Counted from the first letter of the stretch, positions 44,501 to 57,136 are shown. The stretch is 64,000 bases of DNA from Cycas panzhihuaensis (GCA_023213395.1 CM041465.1:217007741-217071740), one strand, 5' to 3'. Notes: a model not told the origin generated them from the letters alone. Translations and numbers: made by a program.

Positions 44501-46320
44501 AGATTGTTGAGGCCTTCCTTCCCTCTCAATCTTCTACACCATGTACATCATCCGCACTTTTCTTGGACCGTCTACATCAACTGATTTTGCTCCACTTGAT
44601 CCAAGCACATCTTCTGTTGATCAACCACTTAGACCAGAAGATCTTGAGGTTCAAGTTACTTCGATTCAAAAGTTACCAAAATGGTACACACAAACAATTC
44701 AGGACAACCACATTATTGAAGGAAAACATCCATCAAAATACAAGTAACAAACCAATTATGCACTTATGGCTGAAGTGCTTTGTGTTGATGAGCCTTCCAC
44801 TTTCGAGGAGGCTTCTAAAAATGAAAATTGGAAGGTTTCCATGGATGAAGAAATCCATTATATTGAAAAGAATGGTACTTGGGATTTAGTTGAATTGCCT
44901 AAACACAAACAGGCAATTAGTTGGAAATGGGTCTACAAGACCAAATTCCATTCTGATGGTTCACTTAAACGGCAGAAGGCCCGCCTTGTGGCAAAAGGAT
45001 TCAAACAAAAAGAAGGCATAGACTGTGAGGAAACTTTTGCACCAGTGGCAAATATGAACACCATCAGACTCATCTTGGCCTTAGCTGCTCAATGCAAATG
45101 GCCAGTCTATCAGATGGATGTGAAGAGCGCCTTTCTTAATGGCGATCTTTAGGAGGAGGTATATTTGGAGCAACCTCCCAGTTACAAAGTACAAGGCAAG
45201 GAGCTTTTTGTATATTGCCTAAAAAAGGCGTTATATGGCTTGAAACAAGCTCCAAGAGCATGGTACTCAAAGATCGATGATTACTTCTTGAGACACGGGT
45301 TTCGTCGATCTACTTCAGATCCTAATTTGTATATAAAACATGAAAAGAACCATGTCATTTTTGTTGCCTTGTATGTAGATGACTTAGTGATCACTGGCAG
45401 TGACACTAAGATGATACACATTCTCCAAGATGACTTGAAGAGAAGTTTCAAGATGACAGATCTTCGACTTCTCCATTACTTTTTAGGCTTTGAGATATGG
45501 CAATAGCTAGGCTATATCTTCATCTCCCAAGCGATATACTCTTGGGACATTTTGTAGCGGTTCAGGGTGCATGACTGCAAACCAGCGCCTACACCAATGG
45601 AGAATGGATCTAAGCTTACTCTCAATGAGGAAGCTGCACCAGCAGATCCCACACTTTATCGGCAGTTGATTGGGAGCCTCATTTATCTCACCAACATTTG
45701 ACTGGACATTTCATTTGCAGTTGGAATTTGCTCATGATACATGTCTCAACCCAATCAAATACATTGAAATGCAGCTAAATGCATACTTAAATACATCAAA
45801 GGCACATTGCAGCATGGCCTTGAGTATGCGCATAATGAGAACTTCACTCTAGAAGGGTTCTCGATTCGATTAGGAGTTGCCAAGATAGCAGGAGATCAAC
45901 CTCAAGATATTGTTTTTCCCTTGGTTCAACAGTTGTTTTGTGGAGTTGCAAGAAGCAACCCAATGTTACCTTGTCCTCCACCGAAGCAGAGTACAAAGCT
46001 GCAGTCAGCGTAGCTTGTGAAGCTATCTGGCTACGACGGATTCTTGGGGAACTTGGACTTGAGCAAAATCACCCCACCATGATATATTGTGACAATCAAA
46101 GTGTACTCAAGTTAGCCAAGAATCCAGTTTTTCATGCACGGACAAAACACATCGAGGTTCACCATCACTTCATCAGAGAGCATGTGCTGAATGGTGAGAT
46201 CAACCTCCGATCTGAGACCTACGGAGGAGCGGACAGAGATATCTTTACCAAGCCTCTTGGTAGCGAAAAGTTTGTAAAATTCAGATGGTCTTGGTGTCCG
46301 ACTTAACATTGTAAGCGATG
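44501..46320 (+). pseudogene. Copia RT and RNase H (39534 element)
   Basis: 44766-45152 reads WKVSMDEEIHYIEKNGTWDL, KWVYKTKFHSDGSLKRQKA, FEEASK and YQMDVKSAFLNGDL, then one TAG. 45165-45506 continues with YGLKQAPRAWYSK and VALYVDDLVITGSD, the intact active site, and FKMTDLRLLHYFLG. A decayed connection (45507-45900) follows. 45938-46306 is RNase H with KQPNVTLSSTEAEYKAAV, YCDNQSVLKLAKN and HARTKHIEVHHHFIREHV. The catalytic residues are present. A few point lesions and two frame changes inactivate it. Confidence 0.93.
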
Positions 46321-46326
46321 AAGGGG

Positions 46327-46880
46327 TGTTAAACCTTATGTTTATATGTTAAGATAATGTACTTTAATTTTTATGTAATATGTGTACTTTTGTACTTTAG
46401 GGGTGTCTTATCACTTAAGTGATAAGGTGCACACCCACATTCTTTCTAGTGACACAACGTTGTCACTAAAGGGTCAAATGGACCCTCATGCATTTTTGCT
46501 CACATGAGAGCCCAAAAGGACACATGTCCTACATGCAAGGCATGTATCTTGGATGTTTGACACTTGTCAAACATCCAAGGCCTTAGGTCTTTCATTTCAC
46601 TCTATATAATGAGACCTCTTCTCATTGTCTCATAAGAGAGTTGGAGTTGTATTGTTATGTTGTCAGTTTGCTAATCAAACTGTTTATTCTTTGGAGGTTG
46701 GACCAATTCCAACTCCACACATTTGGTATCATTTCTCTTACTCCTTCATTTTATGCTTTGTCTCTTATGCTTTCTTTCATCTTGAGAGTATTATACTTGT
46801 TAAGTATTTGTGCTTTTAGAACTAGAGTGGTCCTAGCTTCTAGATCCTGGGATGGTGAGGCCATTAGGCCCCTTTTTACA
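46327..46880 (+). repeat. 3' LTR of the 39534 copia
   Basis: 554 bp, TGTTAAACC...TTTTTACA, preceded by GATGAAGGGG as the purine tract. It is followed by the target duplication ATTTC. Confidence 0.93.
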
Positions 46881-46885
46881 ATTTC

Positions 46886-47510
46886 AAATTTCCTTTCTAG
46901 TTGTTTCTTTATGTTCTTGATTGATTCATCATCGCTCCCTATGAGTATCATATCATCTACATAAACTACAACTATAGTGATCACCCCATTTCTTTTCTTT
47001 ACATATAAACTTGAGTCAGAGTCAGAACGTCTGAAACTGTTCTAACATAGATGTTTGTCTAATTTGGCATACCAAGCCCAAGGGGCCTGTTTCAGGCCAT
47101 ACAGAGCTTTCTTCATTTTGCAAACCAAGTGTTCCTGTCCTTCATTCAGGTATCCTTCTGGCTGCGTCATGTAGACTTCCTCTTCCAATTCTCCATTTAA
47201 GAATGCACTCTGAACATCCAGACGAAAAACTTTCTTGTTTTGTTGAGCGACCAAGGCAATAACTGTTCTCACTATATTTAATTTGGCTACAAGAGAAAAT
47301 GTTTCTTCAAAATCTACTCCAACTGTTTGAGTATAGCCTTTGGCAACAAGTTTGGCTTTGTACTTCTCAAATTTTCCATTGATTCCTTCTTTGATTTTAT
47401 AAACCCATTTGCAATTAACCACAGATTTATTGGGAGGTAGCTCAACTAATTCCCATGTCTGGTTCTTGGCAATTGATTGCATTTTAGAATCCATTGTTGT
47501 TCTCCATTCT
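46886..47510 (-). pseudogene. Copia RT N-terminal part (38428 element)
   Basis: 47494-47042 (150 codons) carries MQSIAKNQTWELVELPPNKS, CKWVYKIKEGINGKFEKYKAKL, FRLDVQSAFLNGELEEEVYM with the first catalytic Asp, and YGLKQAPWAWYAKLDKHL, then one stop. 46984 on gives VVVYVDDMILIGSDDES, the intact active site. It runs into the insertion point of the 39534 element at 46881; the remainder is at 39533 and below. Confidence 0.92.
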
Positions 47511-48970
47511 GGCTAATCTTTTGCCTCTTGAAAGGATCGTGGTTCAACATTACTGTACAACGCCCGAGGTCTTTGACTTCTAGTTCTGTGTGTAATTAAG
47601 TCTCCTTCTCTTTCTTCAATTGTTTTGATGTACCATCTTGGCATTTTCTTTTCCTCCCTTGGTTCTTTTTTAGTGGTTGATCCTTCTTAAGGTTGTTCCT
47701 CTTCTATTGAGATTGAATCTTCATGTGATACTGGTGAAGATTCTAATGTTTAAGGGATCTCTTCTGAGGTAAGTTCTGAGGCCTCTTCCATGATGATTTC
47801 TTGAGATGTTGCTTTTGATCCCTCTTCAATTTGTTTGAATTGAGACTTGTTGTCCAAAACATCTTCTTCATTAAACACAACATCTCTACTTACATAGATC
47901 TTGTTAGCTTTTGGATCTAAACATCTATAAGCCTTAGAATTTTTGTTGTATCCTATCATAATACATTCTATACTCTTTACATCAAGTTTTGATCTCATTT
48001 TATCAGGAACATGGATGAATGCTTGACATCCAAAGACTTTTAAAATTCTTATGTCAGGTTTCTTACCTATCCAAGCTTCTTCCAGAGTGATTTGCTCCAA
48101 TGCTTTTGTGGGACTCTGATTTATCAAAAAATAGGCGGTGCTAACTACTTCTGCCCAGTGGGTTTTTGAAATGTGTTTCTTAAAATCCATACTACAAACC
48201 ATTTCCATGATGGTTCTGTTCTTTCTTTCAGTGACCTCGCTAGACTGAGGGGTATAGGGAGTGGTGAACTATCTACATATCCCATTTATTTTGCAAAAAT
48301 TTAGAAAGTCTTTTGATATGTATTCTTCTCCACCATCTAACCTAATGCATTTTATTTGAGCTCCAGACTCTAACTCTATTTCTGCTTTAAATTCTTTGAA
48401 GATTTCAAAAACTTCAGATTTATTATGGAGAAAGTACACCCATAACTTTCAAGTGAAATCATCAATGAAGGTTAAAAAATACCTGCATGCATTGGTTGAA
48501 AGTGGAATAAAAGGGCCACACAAATCGGTGTGAATCAGTTCTAATTTATTTTGGGCACGTCAACCGCTTTCCTTGAATGGAAGTCGATGCTGCTTCCCGA
48601 ACTGGAAACCTTTGCAAACAAAATTTTTAGATGTGATGGGAGGTAGGCCATTTACCATGCCTGATTTTTCCATTAGTTTTAATGTATCTATAGGGAGATG
48701 GCCATACTTCAAATGCCAAACTTTATTATCAGAACTCATAGCAATACATGCTTTTATACCCAATTTAGGGTTTACAAGGTGTGACAGCAACCTATACAGG
48801 TCATTACATCTTATGCCTTTGGCTGTTATATTGCCATCATTTTTCATATCCATTACATAACAGTAGCCCTCTTCATCAAATATAGTTCTTAGTCTTTTCT
48901 TGCTAAGCTGTGACACTGATAGAAGATTCATTTTAAAACCTGGAACCATCAACAAATTCCCTATTTTCTT
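47511..48970 (-). pseudogene. Copia integrase (38428 element)
   Basis: 48955-48560 is the pre-integrase region with PGFKMNLLSVSQLSKKRL, VWHLKYGHLPIDTLKLME and CKGFQFGKQHRLPF. The rve core around 48550-48215 is in pieces; text with TDLCGP, RLDGGEEYISK and a stretch like SSEVTERKNRTIMEM keeps all three acids across stops. 48208-47750 is the C-terminal side with AEVVSTAYFLINQSPTKAL and KVFGCQAFIHVPDKM, and an acidic linker toward RT. It is close to the integrase of the 57797 element. Confidence 0.9.
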
Positions 48971-50112
48971 GATGTTCCCCTACAAATTGACAGCTATGGT
49001 ACCAACTCTCTTTATACCCAATAGGTACTTATCACAAGTGCAACAAATTTGTCAATGTTATATGGTTTTAGTGTCTCAAACCAATCTTCTCGATTGGTCA
49101 TGTGATGGGAGGCACTTGAATCAATACACTAGACATTCTTGTCTTGTAAGGCTACAGAAAAAGTAGTAATGAATGTTGTTTTTTCCTCCTCCTCCTCTGT
49201 CTGCTCCTTGCTGTAGTTCCCAACTGGACGTTTCCCTCTCTGAATATCTACTCTTCTTTGTGGGCATTGATAGGGATAATGACTTGGTTGTCCATAGTGA
49301 TAACAGAGATCAAAAGCTCTACATGTGTTTGAAAGATGACCTGGCTTACCGCAATTGTAGCAAATCCTTGTGTCTCTTGTGCGTCCACGGCCTTTGTTAT
49401 TCTGCCATCAACCACGAGCAGGACTCCTGGCATCCAGAGTTCGTCCTCTTCCACGTGATTGATTTCTTCCTCTGGGGCCCAAGTTTAATCTGGACATAAA
49501 GGCATCCTCGATCTCTTCTGTGTCTTCATAGCGCTTATTCCTCTACTTCTGTCTAAGTAATAAACCAATTAATGTATCAAGAGTCATTTTATCAATCTGG
49601 TTATTACTTGTTATAGTGTTGATAGTTATATCAAAAAATTTTGGTAGCTTGCTTGCTACCATTTCCACCAGTTCTTATTTTGAGACAGTAGCTCCTGCGC
49701 TTAAGAGATTGTTCCTTATTGAAACAATTTTGTGAATAAATGTAGATACAGTGTTAGATTCCTTCATGTGCAAATTAAACATCTCTTCCTTAAGGGCTAT
49801 TATTCTAGCCTTATTCTTTTGACTATACAAATTTTTAAAACATGTCCAGATTGCAGATGAGGAATTTAAATTTTTCACATACACAAGGAGAGGATCTGAG
49901 ACTGAGAGTTTCAGAATAATTATACCTACATTGTCTCCTTCTATCCAACTGGCTAGATCAATACTTATAGTAGCAAATTGGGCTTCAACTCCATTAGTAA
50001 TATTCCATGCGCTTTTGGCTCTTAGAAGGGTTTCTATCTTAATTTTCCAGATATGGTAGTTTGAATCTGTCAATTTGTCTTGATTAGACAAAGCTAAAAT
50101 TGAGGAGGCCAT
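48971..50112 (-). pseudogene. Copia gag and protease (38428 element)
   Basis: The start is the ATG at 50112 (MASSILALSNQDKL...). 50112-49675 gives DSNYHIWKIKIETLLRAKSAW and NKARIIALKEEMFNLHMKES, then a stop. Downstream in shifted frames lie two zinc knuckles, the second reading like CYHYGQPSHYPYQC, and Arg/Gly-rich text. The protease block around 49130-49070 reads WCIDSSASHHMTN. The gag is homologous to the intact gag at 59254-60147. Frame changes make it a pseudogene. Confidence 0.88.
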
Positions 50113-50777
50113 TCTTGAAAATAGAAACTTGTTCTTGACACATTTGACCATACAATTGTACGGATTTTTGTACAAAACCCCAACTATATGGACTGGTATA
50201 ATATGTACCTTAAAAGAAAGATTTTTCTAAGCTCATTATAGGTCTGTAATTATTTTTGCAAAATAGTCTTTAGATTCTCATAAATTTGACTCGAAAGCCA
50301 GAGAGGGGCGGTTAGGGTTTTATGGAAAAAAGCTTTGATTTCTCAAAATCTTTCACCAAAATTCGTAAAATCTGTCTTAACCTCTTTGATTTATTGATAC
50401 TTAGATTATGCAAATAGATTTACTCGAAGAAATCAAAGATTCTTGAAGAAAAACAAAGAAAAAACCTTCAAACCCGCGCAGACTGAAATGGAGTGATAAC
50501 AACCTCAAAATGAGCTCGAAAGAATTCGTGACAGAAGGAAGAAGTGATGTCCGTACTGATATGAACCTACTGGCCAAACTTCATAAAAAATTGAGCACTT
50601 CAAAAAATCTGTGTCCGTACAAGCCCATACAATACCATACTATAATAAATTTTGCAGTCTCCAATCTCCTCAGACTTTGTCCTTTATCTCCTTGAGTTCT
50701 AGAGCAATTTGATTTCGATCTGATCCTAAATCCTTGTTGCAACTACAATTTTCCTTGTCAGGCAGCCAGACTGACCT
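50113..50777 (-). promoter_or_regulatory. Leader of the 38428 copia with a conserved GTAC-rich motif
   Basis: The leader is about 670 bases. On the minus strand, between 50172 and 50147 (35-60 bases before the gag ATG), it has GTACAAAAATCCGTACAA then TTGTATGGTC. Nearly the same string occurs at the same distance before gag in the 57797 element. The rest is AT-rich with no frame of interest. Confidence 0.65.
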
Positions 50778-50789
50778 GCTCTGATACCA

Positions 50790-51014
50790 TGTTAACTTCA
50801 GAAATAGAACAAACTAGAATTTTGATGTAAAGATGACTTGAATTATAATGAGACAATGTCTCCTTAAATATGCATGATTCAATGCAATCATTGCAACTTG
50901 AATTATAACCGACTCTCCAGAACATGACACCTGTCAAGAATATAACGGGAGTTACAAAGAAGGGTTTATAACATTACCCTTCCAATAACTAGGATAAAAC
51001 ATTATACTCTAACA
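50790..51014 (-). repeat. 5' LTR of the 38428 copia
   Basis: 225 bp, TGTTAACTTC...CTCTAACA on the plus strand, directly after the perfect primer site. Followed by AACTA. Confidence 0.93.
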
Positions 51015-51019
51015 AACTA

Positions 51020-52420
51020 GGAGAAGGAAGCCCTGGCCAAATGGGCAGCATAATTGGGGGTTCCCTTAGAAGGAATAGTGGTAATCTGCCACCATTTGGA
51101 GGAGGAATGAACAAAAGCAATAGTCTTCTATAAGGGATACTATCATTTACATCGAAGGGAGGCAACAATAATCAACCACCATTGATTGGTGCAAACACTA
51201 GAGGAGGAATGATGATGGTTGGATTTGGATAAGGAGGTTCGGCCACAAATGTGGTAAGTGAAAGCCAATTAGTAGTCCCTTATGTGATCATTCAGAATGA
51301 TGCTACTTTTTGCAATTTGCAGTTTGATGGGTCTGGAGCTCTGAGAGACCATGTGGCATTGTTTCAAACATGACAAAGATAACAAGGATCTGAGACCAAG
51401 AAGAAATCAAGGCAAGATTTTTCTCTACATTATGACAAGTTATAATTTCTTGGTATCAGTATGTTTCTAACCTGAATCCCACATGGGACTAGATCCAAAC
51501 CTAATTCTTGGACCGATTCCAGAGGTTGAGAGATCCAATGGTTATATTTCAGGCCTTGGAAGAGATTCGCCAATTTTTAGGTGAATTTGTGAGTGATTTT
51601 GATGGGAGACTTTGGATAATTATGAATAAAATAGATTCAATGACTTTGATTAACCCCATGCTCACATTAAAATATTTTATTCAAGGGTTGGTGCCATAAT
51701 TGAAAGAGAAAGTAATCCTACACCCTATGAATAACTATGAGTAGGCACGAGAGCTAGTGTTAAAGTTTAAGAACCAGATGAAAACAACATAGCCAATAAT
51801 GTAGATAGGACTGCCAGGGACCAACTTTCATTCCTTAGGGGTACAAATGCAACAACTGAGAGCAAATTGCCAACAAGGGGTAACTTTACAAACAAGATTC
51901 ACAACACAACATATGCCTCATATGGGAATGAGTCCAGAGTTGGAGGCCTTGAAGAAAGAAGTGGAAGCTTTGAAGCATCAACCACCAATTTCGATGGCAG
52001 TGACATTACAACAAAGTTAGGAAATTGAAAAGTTAAGAGTAGAGTTAGCCCAATTGTGAATAGAGAAAACCAAGGATAATGTCTGGTGTCCTTTGCCTTG
52101 TGGCCAAGCAGGTCACCTGAGAAATGAGCATCAAGAGACACCCATTATCAAATGGTGTGAAATTTGTTGGAGGAATAATCATAACACCTGGGAGTGTTAT
52201 TATCATGCACCTAATCAAGGACAAAGACGGAGATCGGATGTTAGAGATTGTTTTCATCAAAGGATAGATTGCAATTCATTCAAGCAATACAAGGGAAAAA
52301 CAAAATTCATTAGGTGTCATCTATGTTCAACATGGGGTCATTTTTGTTCGGATTGCCCCTTGTAGAAAAAAGATCATGATTATATATGTGAAGAATGATG
52401 ACTGGCAGATCACGAATGGA
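51020..52420 (+). pseudogene. Ty3-gypsy gag
   Basis: Plus-strand pieces give a gypsy gag. LQFDGSGALRDHVALFQT lies near 51320-51375. The frame 51508-51699 has FQRLRDPMVIFQALEEIRQF and GEFVSDFDGRLWIIM. A long charged helix with LEALKKEVEALK comes after it near 51940. Cys-rich text then follows in frame 52093-52365: CGQAGHLRNEH, CEICWRNNHNTWEC and CHLCSTWGHFCSDC. That looks like several degenerate knuckles. Stops are dense. Gag would package the genome; here it is dead. Confidence 0.75.
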
Positions 52421-53560
52421 CTAATTATCGAAAGAATCCTAACACACAAGTCCAGAATTCAAATTTGGTGACCAGAATCCTAGATTAAAAAATGCCCTCT
52501 TATTTGCAAACACGAACCAGAAAGACTACGTCAACTCCAGTAGTAGATAACTTTCTAGATCCTATAGTGGAAAAATAATTGCTCCAAGAAGTTGTCCAAG
52601 CCCTACAGGATCCAATGAAGATTGTACAATGCGAAGAAATGTAGCACCAAAGCAGATTTAAAGGGCAAGCATACAAAGGGAGAACAACTTATCAAGAAGA
52701 AGTAACAAATCCTTGGCAAAGGCTGCAATCAATGAAGGATTTTCTCATGGAATTAGGGATTACCATCCCAATTGGTGTGGTTTTTAAATAGTGGGAAGTT
52801 GGTTATTTTCAACAAGCAATACTAGATCATATTGAAAAGACGATGTTGAGGGATTTGAAGACAGATGCGATTGATCTGAAGGTACTCATGAACATTTTTG
52901 GAACAACCATTTGCAAAACAATTGTAGATGGTGGATCGTGAGTGAATGTGTTGCCTGAGACTTCATGGATTTCATTGGGAAGACCAGATGTGTTTGCCCC
53001 AGCTTATTCAATAAGTTTGGCCAACCAGCTCCAAGTAAGACCTATGGGTACACTCGTGAATGTACTTGTAATGATAGCTGATATCACAATATTATTGGAC
53101 TTCGCAATTGTGAGATGCAAAACCATAGGAAGACATATCCAACATTACTAGGATGACCCTAGCTATTGGCCACTAAAGCTCTTCATGATTGGGCAAAGTT
53201 GACGTTCACTTTGAACTCAACTGTTAAGCAGGTGACACTACCCCTATGTTCAGATGGTTTGCAAATTGAGAAGATTGAAGATGTGGATACAACCTCCTCA
53301 ACAATAACAAAGCTAGCACCCATAGTAAACCCCTACTCAAAAATAACCTAGCAGTCTCAAAGGATACCACCAACAATCCCATGTGACACCTCCTTGGCAT
53401 CTGTACTCAACTAGGTGTAGAACGCATAAGGGGAGACAGAAACAACAAATTGATCTCGAGGAAGAGGAAGATCAAGAAATAGAAAATTCGAAAGCAAGCT
53501 TGGCATAGCCATTCAAGGAAGAGGCAACACTGAACACATAGGAAGAAAAATCAACAGATG
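52421..53560 (+). pseudogene. Ty3-gypsy protease region
   Basis: Around 52885-53120 the plus strand reads CKTIVDGGS, a TGA stop, then VNVLPETSWISLGRPD and later LLDFAIVRC. This is the aspartic protease pattern of plant gypsy elements, where D-G-G-S-S-V-N-V is common. The stop replaces one residue within the active-site loop. A linker with Thr/Ser-rich text follows to about 53560. Some text before it has no recognisable domain. Confidence 0.7.
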
Positions 53561-54579
53561 CACAATTGCAAATAATCAAAGGTAATTCAAAACTGTTTTT
53601 AGAAGTTTTTGAGAATTATCCTCATTTTTGGGGAAATGAAAAGGATGCAAAGGATCATTTAGACCAATGTACTAGAATTTTGGAAAATAAATGGCTGGAA
53701 AGATTTTGGATGTACATTTTTCCTTTGTCCCTCTTTGGCAAAGCTTTTGCTTGGTAGTTGGCACATAATGTATAATTAAAAAATTGAGGGATGATGATGA
53801 AAGCATTTCAAACTAGATTCCAGGCACAAAACATTGAATTACCTAGGGTTGCTAATGATCCAAAACAACATATTCAAGATTGTATCAAAATTTGGAAAAG
53901 GAAACAAACACCAAAATGGGAATGGACCCTCCATTTGGCCATTACCTTGATAAATACCAGCTTGATCTGGTATCAAGACTGTGAAAAAATACAAAAAGTC
54001 ATATGGGATGTACTAACAGAGGATTTTATCAATACTTTTTCTTTTCACAACCCACATGCTAGGACACACAAGATTTTATTAGCTATAAGAGGAAAAATGC
54101 ATAATTCCAAGAAAGACTACTTTTAGGTAGAAAGGATTGATGAAAATAGGCAAAGGGTAGAACCAAAACCCTTATCAAAGAAGGATAGCCAGGAAGAATT
54201 GAAAAACTTTCCGCCATCCTATTCTATGCTGGAATATGGGGAAAGATGTATAAGCCAGTCCCTAATTCATGTACTGCAACTGGATGGGAAATCTGTACAA
54301 GGGGAAGAGCTTAAACTCTAGAAGATCAATATTGGCATAGAGGAGGAACCCAAATTTGTCACCATGGGTGACTATTGGGACCAAGAGATAGTGAATCAAG
54401 TAATGACACTCTTTGTAGAATACAAAGATGTCTTTGCATGGTCCTTTAAGGACCTGAAAGGGATTTCCCTTGAATTGGGAGAACACAGAATTGAGTTGAT
54501 TGAGAATGCAAAACCATGAGACAACGTCCATATAGAATGAATCTAAAGTATAAAAAATGAGTTAAGGCTGACCTAGATA
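53561..54579 (+). pseudogene. Gypsy region between protease and RT
   Basis: Frames 53566-53757 and 53791-54126 encode a second gag-like block (NWLERFWMYIFPLSLFGKAFAW type text and AITLINTSLIWYQDCEK). This is unusual between protease and RT, and may show a duplicated or inserted gag fragment from a related gypsy element. From 54360 on, text like YKDVFAWSFKDLKGISLE is the start of the RT region. Stops are frequent and the arrangement is uncertain. Confidence 0.5.
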
Positions 54580-55650
54580 AAATGTTAGTAGACAAATACA
54601 TTTTTGAAATAGAAAATAGTGAGTGGGTTAGCTCAGTAGGGGTGGTACCCAAAAAGAATAGGAAATTAAGGGTCTATGTGGTTTACAAAGCACTCAACAA
54701 AGTCATAAAACTCGACCCATTTACTATACCTTTCATAGAAGATGTTTTGGAAAAGGTAGTAGGACATGAAGCATTCTCATTCACTGATGGTGTTAGTGGA
54801 TATAATCAGGTTTGCATTACTTTGGAAGACCAATTGAAAACCACTTTTGCCACATAGTGGGGAACATATGCATATAGAGTAATGTCATTCGGTCTGACAA
54901 ATGCACCATCGACCTTTCAACAGGTGATTCTGAATATATTCTAACAAATTACAGGAAAAAACTATTGAAGTTTTCCTAGATGATTGGATGTTATATAGTT
55001 TGTTGAAAAATAATTTGAGCAATTTGAAATTAATGTTTGAAATTTGTGGATGAAGCAATCCCTATTTGAATCCTGAAAAATATACCTTCATGGTACCATT
55101 TGGTTCACTGCTTGGACATATTGTTATGAAGGGGGGACTTCACACAAACCCAGCCAAGGTTGCGGCAATCTTAAATTTTCCAGTGCCAAAGATGACAAAG
55201 AATTTGAAAGGATTTTCTGGTATGATGGGGTACTATTGCAAGTTCATTCACGGATATGCCTAGATTGCCAATCCATTGGAAGCTTTGCTGAAGAAGTTGA
55301 CAGCATGGGAGTGGATGCTAAAGCAACAAATGGCATTCGACTTATTGATGAAGAAAGTGGCACAAGCACTAATTCTACGGTTTCCCAATTGGGATAAGCC
55401 CTTCCACATCCATGTAGATGCATCATTGCATGCTATTGGCTATGTATTGACTCAACTTGGAGAGGAAAATATTGATCTTCTAGTATACTTCACTAGTAGA
55501 AAGCTCACATAGGAAGGACAAAATTATTTTGTTTCTAAACTAGAGGGGTTGGGAATGGTTTATGCTTTAGAGAAGTTTAGGCTTACTTGCTAGTTAACCC
55601 CTTTGTATTTTTTATAGACCACCAAGCACTCCAGTACTTGATGAATAAAC
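54580..55650 (+). pseudogene. Ty3-gypsy RT and RNase H
   Basis: 54582-54857 has WVSSVGVVPKKNRKLRVYVV, LDPFTIPFIEDVLEKVVGHEAF and SFTDGVSGYNQVCI with the first catalytic Asp. Past a stop comes YAYRVMSFGLTNAPSTFQQV and VFLDDWMLYS near 54970-54999, the DD site. 55066-55263 is the RT thumb-side block with FSGMMGYYCKFIHGYA. 55276-55512 is RNase H with KPFHIHVDASLHAIGYVLTQ and YFTSRKLT. Order and motifs are those of Ty3-gypsy. Many stops make it a fossil. Confidence 0.88.
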
Positions 55651-57111
55651 CTATACTACAAGGAAGAATCAACTGTTGGTTGATGCTATTCTAGGAATTC
55701 ATATTCAAGATCATTGTGAAGAAGGGGGAGCAACATATTGTTCTCTATCAACTTTCAAGAACTGAAGAAGGGGAAAAGGCATCAAGAATAGAAGATGACT
55801 TTTGTGGCTATAAGTTGTTTGCAATCGAAGCTGTGCCATCTTGGTGTGAAGGAATTGTGAAATACTTGACTATAGAGCAGACGCCAATTGGGATGGATCA
55901 AGCAAAGTAGAGAGGTTTTATTAAAAAAGCTTTTCCTTTTCAATTAATACATGGTATGTTATACAAATTAGGGCTAAATGAAGTTTTACGTAGATGCATT
56001 TTGGAGCACAAGGTATAGGCCATTTTGAGAGAAGCTCATGAAGGGCATAGCATCCAATCACCATGGAAGTGAGAGTATGTGTAGGAAAGTTCTATTGGTA
56101 GGCCTGTGGTGGCCTACATTATTTGAGGATGCTGATAAATGGGTAAAGTCTTGTGATGTTTGTTAGCCAATACGTAAGCCTTCAAAATAGAATTTTTTAC
56201 CTCTGCACCCACTTCTGGCCTAAGCTCTATTTGAAAAGTGGGGGTTGGACTTTATTAGTCCAATTAGCCCAACATCCCACAAAACCAACACCAGGTATGT
56301 CCTAGTAGGCACATATTTTGTGACTAATTGGACTGAAGCCAAGCCAATGTGGTAGTGTGACATAAGAAGCATTGCCAGATTTTTGTATGAGGTCATTATT
56401 GTGCATTTTAGATGCCCGTTAGAGATAGTCTCTTACCAAGGAAGCAATTTTTTAAACTAGACAATCAAACACCTGACAACTGAATTTATGATTCAACATT
56501 GGAAATCCTCTCCATACTATCCAAGATCTAATGGTTAGGTAGAAAGCACAAATAAAATTTTAAAACCTGCTTTGATGAAAAATTGTAATGTTGGAAGGAC
56601 TAATTGGGCAGAGAGATTACATTCAGTTCTTTGGGTTGATAGAATGATAAGGAAAAGACCACACAAGTGCACGCCTTTCTAGCTAGTATATGGTCTAGAA
56701 GCCATAATCCCACTATAATTCCAAGTAGGGAGTATTGGAGTAGCCAATCAACTACATTTAGGAGAAGAGGAAGCCTATGATCAACATCTCATTCAACTGA
56801 TGAAATTGGATGAAGAACACACGAGCAAATGTGTGAATTGGAAGCTAGGAAGGCAAGAAGAAAAGCTTGGCATGATAGGCATTTGCAGGCACTGTAGTTC
56901 CAAGTTGGTGATCTAGTTCTGCTATATGATAGTAAATTTCGAATTAAACTTGGAAAAATGAAATTGCAATGGCTCGTATCCTTTGGAGTAGTGAGACTGT
57001 AAAAGGATTCTCTCATGTGTGTTTATTGATCATTTGCAAATGTATAAATACAATTCAAAGCGTATGGGACAAATGACAACCACTTAATGAGATTGTGCCA
57101 CTTGTCATTAT
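55651..57111 (+). pseudogene. Ty3-gypsy integrase remnant
   Basis: 56040-56760 shows the integrase core in pieces: KWGLDFISPISPTSHKT with the first Asp, then SYQGSNF where relatives have S-D-R-G, so the second Asp is Tyr, then PYYPRSNG, a stop, VESTNKILK with the Glu. The zinc-binding HHCC region before it is hard to read. Downstream is a C-terminal tail up to the purine tract. Integrase would insert the element; this copy cannot. Confidence 0.8.
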
Positions 57112-57126
57112 GGAGGAGAAAGGGGG
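57112..57126 (+). other. Polypurine tract of the gypsy element
   Basis: GGAGGAGAAAGGGGG lies just after the end of pol. Its 3' LTR should start within a few bases but is not recognisable, because copia sequence begins almost at once. Confidence 0.7.
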
Positions 57127-57136
57127 CAATAATACA

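Larger units (their letters stand above)
39534..46880 (+). mobile_element. Ty1-copia element, plus strand, youngest LTR pair
   Basis: LTRs 39534-40087 and 46327-46880, both 554 bp and about 96% identical by hand count, with perfect flanks ATTTC at 39529-39533 and 46881-46885. A primer-like TTTAGTATCAGACTAAG follows the 5' LTR, a variant of the initiator-Met site with changes. Leader of 2 kb, then gag, protease, integrase, RT and RNase H on the plus strand. Only a few stops and frameshifts occur per gene. A reversed solo copy of this LTR sits at 58251-58803. Confidence 0.95.
38428..51014 (-). mobile_element. Ty1-copia element, minus strand, split by a plus-strand copia
   Basis: LTRs of 225 bp each (38428-38652 and 50790-51014), about 92% identical by hand count, with perfect flanks AACTA at 38423-38427 and 51015-51019. 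Primer site: GCTCTGATACCA at 50778-50789, a perfect complement-side match to initiator-Met. Purine tract: CCCTCTCTT at 38653, read AAGAGAGGG. Gag, protease, integrase, RT and RNase H follow in order on the minus strand. Its gag is related to that of the 57797 element though the LTRs differ. The left LTR starts CG where TG is expected, one mutation. Confidence 0.95.
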
